Assembly (NCBI GenBank): GCA_002342985.1
Contig: DDRC01000163.1
Span: forward strand, 15,573 to 39,886
Length of the DNA stretch: 24,314 bases
Direction of reading: 5' to 3'
Origin: Flavobacteriales bacterium UBA2426
Lineage (GTDB): Bacteria; Bacteroidota; Bacteroidia; Flavobacteriales_F; PHOS-HE28
Numbering within the stretch: position 1 is the stretch's first letter; the number at the start of each line of letters is the position of its first letter. The notes under the pieces were generated by a model. The model saw only the letters and a program-made list of their open reading frames with translations, searched no databases and was not told the DNA's origin. The translations under genes were made by a program, and so were the position numbers. Positions 7,977 through 15,590 of this stretch are shown here, piece after piece.

Positions 7977-8402
7977 ATGAGAACGAATCGAATCCTTGAT
8001 GCAGTGGCCTGGTCGCTGGTCGGCATCTCCGCGCTCGGCGTGGGTGCGGTGAGCGCAATGGCCTTCATGGACCCGCAGGCCGTGATGGACCTGGTGCAGG
8101 TCGATCTGGGCACCACCGATGCTTACAGCTCCATCCGCGGCGTATACGGCGGGGTGGGCGCCACGCTCCTGGTAGTGCTGCTGACGCTGGCGCGCCGGCA
8201 TCGGCGCGAGGCCATGGGCTTCCTCGGCGTGCTCTGGGGGATGTACGCGCTCTCGCGGCTCATCACCATCCGCATGGAAGGCGCGCTCGGCGACTTCGGC
8301 AGTCAGTGGCTGGTGATCGAAGCGGTGCTGTGTGCCGCGTCGTTCACGGTCTACGCGCTCATGGGCCGCCAGGCGCAGCGCGCTGCCTATTCACTGACCT
8401 AG
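7977..8402 (+). CDS. DUF4345-like four-helix membrane protein
   Basis: A 141-residue protein with four hydrophobic segments (about 10-29, 57-73, 81-97 and 111-129). The central block SSIRGVYGGVG, then GFLGVLWGMYALSRL and a following ITIRMEG, fits the DUF4345 family pattern (an R-x-x-YGG in helix 2 and an aRl...dG in helix 3); this is from memory of the family, not from a search. Function is unknown. The ATG at 7977 is preferred over an earlier in-frame ATG at 7911, because the earlier one lies inside the FNR-like palindrome and before the promoter word. It stands alone, divergent from aspS and convergent with the PPK2 gene. The FNR-like site suggests control by redox, oxygen or another Crp/Fnr signal. 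Confidence 0.75.
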   Translation: MRTNRILDAVAWSLVGISALGVGAVSAMAFMDPQAVMDLVQVDLGTTDAYSSIRGVYGGVGATLLVVLLTLARRHRREAMGFLGVLWGMYALSRLITIRMEGALGDFGSQWLVIEAVLCAASFTVYALMGRQAQRAAYSLT

Positions 8403-8411
8403 GCCGCGCGC

Positions 8412-8443
8412 CTGGAGGCGTCCGCATCCGCTGGCGCCTCCAG
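8412..8443. terminator. Bidirectional hairpin between convergent DUF4345 and PPK2 genes
   Basis: CTGGAGGCG (8412-8420) pairs perfectly with CGCCTCCAG (8435-8443). The stem sits in the 54-base gap between two converging stop codons, so it can serve both transcripts. No T-run follows on either strand. Confidence 0.65.
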
Positions 8444-8456
8444 ACGCGCTTGGGCA

Positions 8457-9347
8457 TCAGTGCCGCTCGGCCATGAGCGCCGCGCGCGCGGTGGCCAGTT
8501 GCTCCTCGGCGACCCGGTCGAGCACCGGATGCTGGAGGCGCAGCGACTCGAGCCGCTCCCGGATGAGCCGGCCGACCATGGCACGGCTCTCCCATTGCTC
8601 ATCGGCGGGGACGATGTACCATGGCGCATGCGGCGCTGCGGTGGCGCCGATGGCCTGCTCGTAGGCGTTCATGTAGGTCTCCCAGTGTGCGCGCTCCTTG
8701 ACATCACCGGCGTTGAACTTCCATTTCTTGGCGGGGTCCTCGATGCGCTCCAGGAAGCGCTCCTTCTGCACGCGCCTGCTCATGTGGAGGTAGAACTTCA
8801 TCACCGCCGTTCCGCTGTCCGCCAGTTGCTTTTCCCACGACCGGATGGCTGCGTACCGGTCTTCCCAGAATGCCTCCCCGATGTCCTTCGCAGTGCGGAT
8901 GCCGGGTATGCGCTGCCCGAGGATGAACTCCGGGTGGACGCGGGTGACGAGCACTTCCTCGTAGTGCGACCGGTTGTGGATGCCGATGTGTCCGCGCTCG
9001 GGAACGGCTTGGTAGTGCCGCCAGAGGAAATCGTGGCTGCGCTCGAGCGAGCTCGGCGCCTTGAAGCTCCATACGCGCACGCCTTGCGGATTCACTCCGC
9101 TCATCACGTGGCGGATGCAGCTGTCCTTGCCGGCGGCATCCATCGCCTGGAAGATGAGGAGCACGGCATGGCTACCTGTAGCGTACAGCAGCTCCTGAAG
9201 GTCCGCGATGCGCTCTTTGTCCTTCTCCAGGCGGGCCTTCAGCTCCTTCTTGTCCTCGTCCGTGGGAAGGTCCGTAACATGGTCCTTCAGACGAAAGGCA
9301 CCGGGGCGCTCCACGGCGAAGCGCGCATCATGCAGCAGGCTCTTCAT
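8457..9347 (-). CDS. Polyphosphate kinase 2 family, class III-like (AMP/ADP polyphosphate phosphotransferase)
   Basis: A 296-residue P-loop kinase. The Walker A-like stretch QAMDAAGKDS is at 67-76 and the lid/Walker B region GIHNRSHYEEVLVTRVHPE at 122-140, both diagnostic for PPK2. The layout closely resembles the Cytophaga hutchinsonii class III enzyme, which moves phosphate from polyphosphate to AMP and ADP, and matches its length of about 300 residues; class III assignment is therefore likely but needs a tree. It would let the cell regenerate ADP/ATP from stored polyphosphate. The ATG at 9347 is preceded at 4 bases by TAGCTTGC with a TTG 22 bases further up, a possible own promoter. The cystathionine enzyme gene ends 41 bases upstream on the same strand, so read-through is also possible. 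No ppk1 is in view. Confidence 0.92.
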   Translation of the reverse strand: MKSLLHDARFAVERPGAFRLKDHVTDLPTDEDKKELKARLEKDKERIADLQELLYATGSHAVLLIFQAMDAAGKDSCIRHVMSGVNPQGVRVWSFKAPSSLERSHDFLWRHYQAVPERGHIGIHNRSHYEEVLVTRVHPEFILGQRIPGIRTAKDIGEAFWEDRYAAIRSWEKQLADSGTAVMKFYLHMSRRVQKERFLERIEDPAKKWKFNAGDVKERAHWETYMNAYEQAIGATAAPHAPWYIVPADEQWESRAMVGRLIRERLESLRLQHPVLDRVAEEQLATARAALMAERH

Positions 9348-9351
9348 GGGA

Positions 9352-9384
9352 GCAAGCTACCACGGGCGCGACCGGGGGCGGCAA
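9352..9384 (-). promoter_or_regulatory. Possible promoter for the PPK2 gene (TTG-N22-TAGCTTGC)
   Basis: On the minus strand, TTG (9384-9382), a 22-base spacer and TAGCTTGC (9359-9352) end 4 bases before the ATG. The -7 word departs from TAnnTTTG at one or two positions, so this is weak. Confidence 0.3.
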
Positions 9385-9388
9385 CCGG

Positions 9389-10528
9389 TCAGCGAAGCGC
9401 CTGATCCAGGTCGGCGATCAGGTCCTCAGCGTCCTCCAGGCCCACGCTCAGGCGGATCAGCGTGTCGGCGAGGCCGTTCCTGAGGCGCTCCTCGCGCGGG
9501 ATGCTGGCGTGCGTCATGCTGGCAGGGTGGCCCAGCAGCGACTCCACGCCCCCAAGGCTCTCGGCCAGCGAGAACAGGCGGGTGCTGCTCAGCACCTTGG
9601 TCGCATCGGCCATGTCGTCGCCCTTCAGTGTGAAGCTGATCATGCCGCCGAAGCCGCGCATCTGGCGCTTGGCCACATCGTGGTTGGCGTGCGTGCCGAA
9701 GCCGGGCCAGTAGACCCTGTCCACCTTGGGGTGCTTCACCAGCCATTCGGCCACGGCCTTGCCGTTCTCGCAATGGCGCTGCATGCGCAGGTGAAGCGTC
9801 TTCAGGCCGCGGAGCACCAGGAAGCAGTCCATGGGACCGGGGGTGGCCCCGCTGCTGTTCTGAATGAAGGCCAGGCGCTCGGCGAGCTGCGCATCCTTAA
9901 CGATGAGCGCGCCCATCACCACATCGCTGTGGCCCCCCAGGTACTTGGTCACGCTGTGCATCACGATGTCGGCGCCGAGGTCGAGCGGCGTCTGCAGGTA
10001 GGGGCTGGCGAAGGTGTTGTCCACGCCCAGCAGGCAGCCGTGCTTCCTGGCGATGGCGCTCAGGCCCGCGATGTCGATGATGCGCAACAGCGGGTTCGTG
10101 GGCGTCTCGGCCCAGATGAGCCGCGTGGCCGGGCTCATGGCGGCCTCCACGTTCTTCAGGTCGCCCATGTCCACGAACCTGAACTTCACCCCGAAGCCCT
10201 CGAAGATCTTCGTGAAGAGCCGGTAGGTGCCGCCGTAGAGGTCGTTGGTGCTCACCACCTCATCGCCGGGCTTCAGCAATTTGACGATGGCATCGATGCT
10301 GGCCATGCCGCTGCTGAAGCAGAGGCCGTGCGTGCCGTTCTCGAGCGCGGCCAGCGCGCTCTGCAGCGCGGTGCGCGTGGGGTTGTGCGTGCGGCTGTAC
10401 TCGTAGCCCTTGTGGTCGCCCGGTGCGGCCTGCACATAGGTGCTGGTCTGGAAGATGGGCGTCATGATGGCCCCGGTGGAGGGGTCGGGTTCCACGCCGG
10501 CGTGGATGGCCTTGGTGCCGAACTTCAT
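9389..10528 (-). CDS. Cystathionine gamma-synthase/gamma-lyase family PLP enzyme
   Basis: A 379-residue member of the Cys/Met metabolism PLP family, the usual length. The PLP lysine is K195 in HSVTKYLGGHSD (191-202). Other family marks are YEYSRTHNPTR (42-52), the FSSGMAS pocket (71-77), AETPTNPLL (140-148), GVDNTFASPY (168-177), and SLGGVESLLGHPASMTH near the C-terminus. The enzyme either joins O-activated homoserine with cysteine (trans-sulfuration towards methionine) or cleaves cystathionine to cysteine; sequence alone does not decide between them, so no symbol is given. The start at 10528 (MKFGTKAIHAG) is typical; a longer open frame upstream overlaps the flippase gene and is rejected. 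TACCTTCG lies 20 bases before the ATG, in a 35-base gap after the flippase gene. Confidence 0.93.
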   Translation of the reverse strand: MKFGTKAIHAGVEPDPSTGAIMTPIFQTSTYVQAAPGDHKGYEYSRTHNPTRTALQSALAALENGTHGLCFSSGMASIDAIVKLLKPGDEVVSTNDLYGGTYRLFTKIFEGFGVKFRFVDMGDLKNVEAAMSPATRLIWAETPTNPLLRIIDIAGLSAIARKHGCLLGVDNTFASPYLQTPLDLGADIVMHSVTKYLGGHSDVVMGALIVKDAQLAERLAFIQNSSGATPGPMDCFLVLRGLKTLHLRMQRHCENGKAVAEWLVKHPKVDRVYWPGFGTHANHDVAKRQMRGFGGMISFTLKGDDMADATKVLSSTRLFSLAESLGGVESLLGHPASMTHASIPREERLRNGLADTLIRLSVGLEDAEDLIADLDQALR

Positions 10529-10548
10529 GGATCGATGATAAGGGGCGG

Positions 10549-10556
10549 CGAAGGTA
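10549..10556 (-). promoter_or_regulatory. Bacteroidota-type -7 element (TACCTTCG) for the cystathionine enzyme gene
   Basis: TACCTTCG on the minus strand, 20 bases before the ATG at 10528 and within the 35-base gap after the preceding stop codon, which suggests independent transcription. Confidence 0.45.
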
Positions 10557-10563
10557 GCGGCCG

Positions 10564-11781
10564 CTAGTTCTTCGGCTGTGTGGATCGGAACCAGCGCGGC
10601 AGCACCAGGGTGCCCATCACCAGGTACAGGTAGTAGCTGAGCAGCCGCCAGAGGATGGCGATGGCCCCGATGTAGCCCACTGCTGGCAGCAGGTCGCGGA
10701 AGAACCCGGCGAATGCGATCTCGGCGATGCCGCTGCCGCCCGGTGTCGGACTGATGAGCAGGATCACCCACATGATCAGCTGCCGGGCGTAAAGCAGCAG
10801 ATGGTCGTCCACGGTGAAGAATGCGGCCACGACCAGGTTGATCACCAGGAAGCGGTTGGCCCAGGAGAAGCAGGTGGCGGCGAAGGCCTTCGCCCAGAAG
10901 CGCTTCGGCTTGCCCTTGAGCTCGGTACTGGTGATGGCGATGTCGTCCCCCACGCGTATCAGATAAGGCCGCCAGCGCCGCAGGAAGGGGATACGGAACA
11001 GGTGGAGCAGGATGAATTTGAAGGCTCGGGGGCGGAAGAAGACGCTGTAGAAGATGATGGTGACGAGAAGGACGATGAAGGCATAGCCGAGCCAGAAGAT
11101 GGTGCGGATTGGCAGGCCCCAGAAGGCGTTGTCGAGCTCGCCCGGGAATAGGTGGTGCATGCCCACGGCGATGAAGACGATGGGGACCATCACCACGTAG
11201 AAGAGCTCGTCCATGAGTGCGGTGACAAGGACGATGGCCGTGGCGCGGCCCAGCGCAATCCCTTCCCGGCCGATGATGAACATGGCGATGCCGGAGCCGC
11301 CCACCACGGATGGCGTGAGGGCCGAGGCGAATTCCCAGAGGAAGGTGACATTGAAGCTCTGCCGCCAGGTGAGATGGCCGTCGCTCAGCACGCGGAGGCG
11401 GTAGATGTAGCCCAGGTCGCGGAAGGCGGTGGCCACCACGGCCAGCAGGATCCAACAGGTGCTGTGCCAGGTCCAGTCCACCGTGCGCAGCGTCTCCCGC
11501 GCTGTCATCCGCTTGTAGGCGCCCTGCCCCGGAGCCGTTGGCGTGAACTCGGCCGCTTCGGCGAGGTCGGCGATGCGATTGCCGTTCGCATCCGTCCAGG
11601 CATGGTCGCCCTTGCCGGGTCCGACATGCTCGTACCGTACCTTGCCCAAGTCGCGCCAGAGCAGCCAGGCCGAGGCCAACAGCCCGATCACCACCGGGAT
11701 CATCACCCGCCCCAGCCGGAACTTGCTCCGGAATTCCTGCTCCTGCTGGTGCATCCCCTGCTTGCCCATCGGTGCGGCCAT
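10564..11781 (-). CDS. YbhN/LPG-synthase transmembrane (PF03706) flippase-like protein
   Basis: A 405-residue integral membrane protein. After a first membrane helix (roughly residues 25-45) comes a short external, polar region with GDHAWTDANGNRIADLAEAAEF, then about seven further hydrophobic segments. The pattern TPSVVGGSGIAMFIIGREG, and near the C-terminus SPTPGGSGIAEIAFAGFF, are the conserved glycine-rich motifs of the lysylphosphatidylglycerol synthase transmembrane / UPF0104 family. The catalytic transferase domain of MprF is absent, so a lipid-handling or flippase-like role is the cautious reading. The D-x-N-x-N-x-I-x-D loop (calcium-loop-like) in the first external region is unusual. 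Start ATG at 11781 is chosen 8 bases after a TACCTTTA promoter word; ATG at 11769 is the alternative. Divergent from the EamA gene with only 43 bases between. Confidence 0.85.
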   Translation of the reverse strand: MAAPMGKQGMHQQEQEFRSKFRLGRVMIPVVIGLLASAWLLWRDLGKVRYEHVGPGKGDHAWTDANGNRIADLAEAAEFTPTAPGQGAYKRMTARETLRTVDWTWHSTCWILLAVVATAFRDLGYIYRLRVLSDGHLTWRQSFNVTFLWEFASALTPSVVGGSGIAMFIIGREGIALGRATAIVLVTALMDELFYVVMVPIVFIAVGMHHLFPGELDNAFWGLPIRTIFWLGYAFIVLLVTIIFYSVFFRPRAFKFILLHLFRIPFLRRWRPYLIRVGDDIAITSTELKGKPKRFWAKAFAATCFSWANRFLVINLVVAAFFTVDDHLLLYARQLIMWVILLISPTPGGSGIAEIAFAGFFRDLLPAVGYIGAIAILWRLLSYYLYLVMGTLVLPRWFRSTQPKN

Positions 11782-11789
11782 CGTCGGGC

Positions 11790-11797
11790 TAAAGGTA
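11790..11797 (-). promoter_or_regulatory. Bacteroidota-type -7 element (TACCTTTA) for the flippase-like gene
   Basis: TACCTTTA on the minus strand, 8 bases before the ATG at 11781 and 20 before the alternative ATG at 11769. It lies in the 43-base divergent gap, so the EamA promoter must overlap it; CACATTCG at 11806-11813 is a weak candidate for the other direction. Confidence 0.5.
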
Positions 11798-11824
11798 TCC
11801 GTCCGCACATTCGCGCTCCCAGCC

Positions 11825-12748
11825 ATGGATGAACGCGCACGGGCCCACCTCGGCCTCTTCACGGTCAACGCCATCTACGGGCTCAACTACGTGGTGGCCA
11901 AGGGCCTCATGCCGGGCGTGATCGCACCGGGGGGCTTCATCCTGCTCCGCGTGCTGGGCGCATCGGTCCTGTTCTGGCTGCTGCGCGCGCTCCGTCCCCA
12001 GCGCGTGGCGTGGGCCGATTGGTCCCGTATGCTCCTCTGCGCCGTCTTCGGCGTGGCGCTCAACCAGCTCATGTTCTTCCACGGGCTCATGCGCACCTCC
12101 CCGATCAATGCCAGCATCATCATGGTGGCCACGCCCATCCTGGTGCTCATCCTGTCCGGTGTCCTCATCGGCGAGCGCATCTCGCGCCGAAAGGTGCTGG
12201 GCGTGGTGCTCGGCGCCATCGGCGCGCTGGCGCTGATCCTGCTCAGGCCAGCCGGCGCAATGGCCGGTTCCACGGCGCTCGGCGATGCCTTCATCCTCAT
12301 CAATGCCGCCAGCTACGGCCTCTATCTGGTGATGGTGAAGCCGCTCATGCGCCGCTATTCAGCCGTTACCGTGATGGCCTGGTGCTTCCTCATCGGCGCA
12401 TTCCTGGTGCTGCCGTTCGGTTGGTCCGACCTGCATGCGGTGGACTGGCCGGCGCTCACGGCCCCTGCGCTGATCGCCATGGCTTTCGTGGTGGTGATGG
12501 TGACATTCGTGGCCTATCTGCTGAATACCTGGGCGCTGGGCGTGGTGAGCCCCAGCGTTGTGGGCATCTACATCTACCTGCAGCCGCTGCTGGCCGCCTT
12601 CATCACCTGGCTCTTCATGCGCATCGGACCGGACCGCTTCGGGCTGACGGGCGGTTACGAGGCAGCCTTGGGCTGGCATCAGGCGCTGTGCGCTGCGCTC
12701 ATCATGGCGGGCGTGCATCTGGTGAACGCGGCGGATCGCGAGCGCTAG
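11825..12748 (+). CDS. EamA-family (DMT superfamily) transporter
   Basis: A 307-residue membrane protein with about ten hydrophobic segments arranged as two EamA repeats of five (approximately 8-135 and 150-302). The opening NAIYGLNYVVAKGL and the segment RTSPINASIIMVATPILVLILSGVLIGERIS, with the conserved GE at the end of helix 4, are typical. The matching place in the second repeat is PSVVGIYIYLQPLLAAFITWLFM. The family exports or imports small metabolites such as amino acids, purines or drugs; the substrate cannot be read from sequence. The ATG at 11825 begins MDERARAHLGLFT; the open frame extends upstream but overlaps the divergent gene. The yicC gene follows after 21 bases, with its own promoter word in the gap. 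Confidence 0.92.
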   Translation: MDERARAHLGLFTVNAIYGLNYVVAKGLMPGVIAPGGFILLRVLGASVLFWLLRALRPQRVAWADWSRMLLCAVFGVALNQLMFFHGLMRTSPINASIIMVATPILVLILSGVLIGERISRRKVLGVVLGAIGALALILLRPAGAMAGSTALGDAFILINAASYGLYLVMVKPLMRRYSAVTVMAWCFLIGAFLVLPFGWSDLHAVDWPALTAPALIAMAFVVVMVTFVAYLLNTWALGVVSPSVVGIYIYLQPLLAAFITWLFMRIGPDRFGLTGGYEAALGWHQALCAALIMAGVHLVNAADRER

Positions 12749-12755
12749 GGCCGGA

Positions 12756-12763
12756 TACCTTTG
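12756..12763 (+). promoter_or_regulatory. Bacteroidota-type -7 element (TACCTTTG) for the yicC operon
   Basis: An exact TAnnTTTG match located 6 bases before the yicC ATG at 12770, within the 21-base gap after the EamA stop. A start site 6-7 bases downstream would make the mRNA leaderless. Confidence 0.55.
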
Positions 12764-12769
12764 CCGGCC

Positions 12770-13651
12770 ATGGCAAAGGGCATCGTGCGCTCCATGACCG
12801 GCTTCGGCCGCGCCGAGGGCGTCGTCAAGGACAGGAAGGTCACCGTGGAGCTCCGCTCCCTGAACAGCAAGCAGCTCGACCTGCTCCTGAAGCTTCCAGG
12901 GGCCTACAAGGAACGCGAGCAGGAGCTGCGTCAAGCACTAAGCGAGCGCGTGGTGCGCGGGAAGGCCGAGGCCTTCATCGCCATGGAGGCCGTGCATGCG
13001 GCCAAGCGCACGAGTTTCGACCGGCCGCTCATCAAGGCCTATTACGAGGAGATCAGGGGAATCGTGCAGGAGATCGCACCGGACTCACCGGTGGACATCA
13101 TGGCCCAGGTGCTCAGGCTGCCCGACGTGGCCAGCACCAGCGCGGAGCGCCTGGATGAGGAGGAGTGGGAGGGGCTCAAGGGACTTCTAAGGGCAGCCCT
13201 GGATGGCTTCGACCGCTTCCGGTGCGAGGAGGGTGCACGCCTCGCCGCTGAACTGGTGGAGCGCCTGGCTGCCATCGAGGCTCTCCTATCCGAAGTGGAG
13301 GCGCTGGATCAAGGCCGGGCCGACCGCGTGCGCGACCGGCTCCGTGCCAAGCTCGCCGAGCTCCAGGCGGATATCGATCAGGACCGCTACGAGCAGGAGC
13401 TCATCTACTACCTGGAGAAGCTCGATATCACGGAGGAGAAGGTGCGCCTGCGCGCGCACTGCGCCTATTTCCGCGAGACCATACAGGCCGATGAGCAGCA
13501 GGGCCGCAAGCTCGGATTCATCGCACAGGAGATGGGGCGCGAGATAAACACCATCGGGTCGAAGGCGAACGACGCGGTCATCCAGCGGCTGGTGGTGCGC
13601 ATGAAGGATGAGCTGGAGAAGGTGAAGGAGCAGCTGCTCAACGTGCTGTGA
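12770..13651 (+). CDS. yicC: YicC family endoribonuclease
   Basis: A 293-residue cytosolic protein of the YicC family (YicC_N followed by DUF1732), members of which are endoribonucleases involved in RNA turnover. The signature N-terminal block VRSMTGFGRAEG is at 6-17 and NSKQLDLLLKLP follows. The C-terminal block includes KLGFIAQEMGREINTIGSKAND, with the conserved EM.RE.NTIGSK pattern. Much of residues 150-240 is charged and helical. The ATG at 12770 begins MAKGIVRSMTGFG; the internal ATG at 12794 (MTGFG) is an alternative that would leave a normal leader. The gmk start codon overlaps this gene's stop by one base, giving a yicC-gmk-nadD operon common in Bacteroidota. Confidence 0.95.
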   Translation: MAKGIVRSMTGFGRAEGVVKDRKVTVELRSLNSKQLDLLLKLPGAYKEREQELRQALSERVVRGKAEAFIAMEAVHAAKRTSFDRPLIKAYYEEIRGIVQEIAPDSPVDIMAQVLRLPDVASTSAERLDEEEWEGLKGLLRAALDGFDRFRCEEGARLAAELVERLAAIEALLSEVEALDQGRADRVRDRLRAKLAELQADIDQDRYEQELIYYLEKLDITEEKVRLRAHCAYFRETIQADEQQGRKLGFIAQEMGREINTIGSKANDAVIQRLVVRMKDELEKVKEQLLNVL

Positions 13652-14235
13652 TGGAAGGCAATGGCATTCCGCGCGGCCGCCTGGTCATCTTCTCGGCACC
13701 CAGCGGGGCGGGCAAGACCACCATCGTGCGCCACCTGCTGGGCCTCGACCTGCACCTGGCGTTCAGCGTGAGCGCGACCACGCGTCCCCCTCGGCACCAT
13801 GAGGTGGATGGCCGGGACTACCTGTTCATGTCCGTGGATGAGTTCAAGGGCCGGGTGCGGGCCGGGGAGTTCGTGGAGTGGGAGGAGGTCTATCCGGGCC
13901 GGTTCTATGGCACGCTCAGGTCGGAGCTGGAGCGCATCTGGGCCTCTGGCCACCATGCCCTGTTCGACATCGACGTGATCGGCGGCCTTGACCTGAAGGA
14001 GATCTACCAAGAGCGGGCCCTGGCCGTCTTCGTCCGCCCCCCCTCCGTGGAGGTGCTCGAGGAGCGCCTGAGGGTGCGCGGCACCGAGAACGGGGAAACG
14101 CTGCGCATGCGGGTGGAAAAGGCGGTCCACGAGCTCTCCTATGCGGACCGCTTCGACTCCGTGATCGTGAACGACGAACTGGCCACCGCCTGTGCCGAGG
14201 CCGAGGCGATCGTGCGCCGATTCCTGGCCCCATGA
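13651..14235 (+). CDS. gmk: Guanylate kinase
   Basis: A 194-residue nucleoside monophosphate kinase that phosphorylates GMP/dGMP to GDP/dGDP with ATP. The P-loop SAPSGAGKT is at 15-23; SATTRPPRHHEVDGRDYLF follows, containing the GMP-binding Arg residues and the YLF of the GMP domain. FVEWEEVYPGRFYGT and the ALFDIDVIGG stretch (FDIDVxG, Walker B region) complete the set. Length is normal for the family. The ATG at 13651 shares one base with the yicC stop (TGATG), and a GTG one codon earlier is an alternative. The nadD start overlaps its stop by four bases (ATGA), so translation of the three genes is probably coupled. Confidence 0.97.
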   Translation: MEGNGIPRGRLVIFSAPSGAGKTTIVRHLLGLDLHLAFSVSATTRPPRHHEVDGRDYLFMSVDEFKGRVRAGEFVEWEEVYPGRFYGTLRSELERIWASGHHALFDIDVIGGLDLKEIYQERALAVFVRPPSVEVLEERLRVRGTENGETLRMRVEKAVHELSYADRFDSVIVNDELATACAEAEAIVRRFLAP

Positions 14236-14822
14236 ACATCGGCTGCCTGTTCGGCACGTTCGATCCACCGCATAACGGACATGTGGCCGTGGCCGACCAC
14301 ATGCTCCGCACGCAGGGCTTGGATGCCGTCTGGCTCATCGTCACCCCGCGGAATCCCTTCAAGCACGACCATGCGATCAGCCCGGACATCCACCGCCTGG
14401 CCATGGTCCGGCTGGCTGTTGCGGCAAAGCCCGGCCTCGAGGCCAGCGATGCCGAGCTGGGCATGCCCGCGCCTAACTATACGGTGGACACGCTGCGGTC
14501 CCTGCGCGCCCGCTGGCCCCATGCGCACTTCAGCCTCATCATCGGCGGGGATAACCTGGCCGCCTTCCACCGCTGGAAGGATCCCGAGGGCATCCTGGCG
14601 CATCACCGGTTGCTCGTCTACCCGCGGCCGGGCCATTTGGCCCGACTCAACCCCATGTTGCAGCGCTATTCCAAGCAGGTCTGCGTGGCCGACGATGCTC
14701 CGCTGCTGGATGTCTCCGCCACCCGGTTACGGCAGGACCTTGCCGCGGGCCGCACGGTGGCGGATAGGATGGACCCCCAGGTGGCGGACTATGCCCGGCT
14801 GCACCGGCTCTATGGGGCCTGA
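14232..14822 (+). CDS. nadD: Nicotinate-nucleotide adenylyltransferase
   Basis: A 196-residue nucleotidyltransferase that adenylates nicotinate mononucleotide to deamido-NAD in NAD synthesis. GTFDPPHNGH at 8-17 is the HxGH-type active site (His14, His17), and DVSATRLRQDL near the C-terminus is the ISxTxxR-like ATP-binding motif. YTVDTLRSLRARWP and FSLIIGGDNLAAFHRWKD are typical NadD blocks. The start ATG overlaps the gmk stop as ATGA. Its 3' end overlaps the convergent udk gene by 13 bases, leaving no room for a normal terminator between them. Confidence 0.96.
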   Translation: MNIGCLFGTFDPPHNGHVAVADHMLRTQGLDAVWLIVTPRNPFKHDHAISPDIHRLAMVRLAVAAKPGLEASDAELGMPAPNYTVDTLRSLRARWPHAHFSLIIGGDNLAAFHRWKDPEGILAHHRLLVYPRPGHLARLNPMLQRYSKQVCVADDAPLLDVSATRLRQDLAAGRTVADRMDPQVADYARLHRLYGA

Positions 14823-15457
14823 ACGCCGGCCCCCACCAGCTTCTCAGCGGCATTGAAGAGGTGGTCGCGCAGCACGCGCACCGCACGCTCGAAGCCGAGT
14901 TCGTTCACCACATGCAGGTCGCAGAGGTGGCGGTAGGGCAGCAGGTAGCTGCGGTAGGCCGGAAGCACATGGTGCTCCCATTGGTACAGCACGTCATCCG
15001 CCCCGTAGCCGCGCTCGCGGGCGTCGCGCCGCAGGCGCCGATCCAGTTGGCTGGCCTCGCTCGCATCGATGAAGACCCGCAGGTCGAAGAGGTCGCGCAC
15101 CGGCTGATGGTGCAGCACGAAAAGCCCCTCCACCAGGATGATGGGTGCGGGCCGCAGCTCGATCAGGCCGGCCTCTTTGCCTTCCTGGTTGAAGGTGTAT
15201 TCCTTGCGCAGGATGGCCCCGCCTGCGAGCAGGGTCCTGAGGTCGCGCTCCAGCGCATCCAGGTCCACGGCGCTGGGCAGGTCGAAGTTGACCCGGCCGT
15301 TGGGGTCGATGGCCTGCTGTTCCTTGGGGTGGTAATAATCGTCCTGCGAGATGGTGCACGTCAGGTGGGCGGGGAGGGCTTCTCGGAGGGCGCGCACCAG
15401 GCTCGTCTTGCCCGATCCGCTGCCCCCGGCCACCCCCACCAGATAGGCCTGCCGCAT
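14810..15457 (-). CDS. udk: Uridine kinase
   Basis: A 215-residue P-loop kinase for pyrimidine salvage (uridine/cytidine to UMP/CMP). The P-loop GGSGSGKTS is at 11-19. SQDDYYHPKEQQ and NFDLPSAVDLDAL are the substrate-binding blocks of the family, and ILVEGLFVLH is the Walker B region; FIDASEASQLDRRLRRDARERG is the lid. The start ATG at 15457 gives MRQAYLVGVAGGSG, which fits the family, while the longer open frame upstream crosses the promoter. TATTTTCG lies only 4 bases before this ATG, so the transcript may be leaderless. The last 13 bases overlap the convergent nadD gene. Confidence 0.95.
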   Translation of the reverse strand: MRQAYLVGVAGGSGSGKTSLVRALREALPAHLTCTISQDDYYHPKEQQAIDPNGRVNFDLPSAVDLDALERDLRTLLAGGAILRKEYTFNQEGKEAGLIELRPAPIILVEGLFVLHHQPVRDLFDLRVFIDASEASQLDRRLRRDARERGYGADDVLYQWEHHVLPAYRSYLLPYRHLCDLHVVNELGFERAVRVLRDHLFNAAEKLVGAGVQAP

Positions 15458-15461
15458 GGGG

Positions 15462-15469
15462 CGAAAATA
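15462..15469 (-). promoter_or_regulatory. Bacteroidota-type -7 element (TATTTTCG) for udk
   Basis: TATTTTCG on the minus strand, 4 bases before the ATG. The enclosing 12-base word GCCTATTTTCGC is identical to the one in front of aspS. Confidence 0.5.
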
Positions 15470-15590
15470 GGCGGCCCTGCGCCGCGCCCGCGTCCTCGGC
15501 CGCAGGAGCGGCGCCCCGGTGATGCTGTGGCGGACACACTTTGGCACGCCGCTTGGCTGTTATGCATATAGAACCTCAATACATCCCGCC

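Noticed and set aside
10529..11455. An open N-terminal extension of the cystathionine enzyme frame into the flippase gene
   Set aside because: The extension is Pro/His/Arg-rich noise in an alternative frame of a real gene, and the family start MKFGTKAIHAG at 10528 is preceded by a promoter word.
15519..15590. An N-terminal extension of the 46-aa ORF to 15519
   Set aside because: It would use an upstream start within the udk 5' region, adds a stretch with no pattern, and skips the ATG at 15591.
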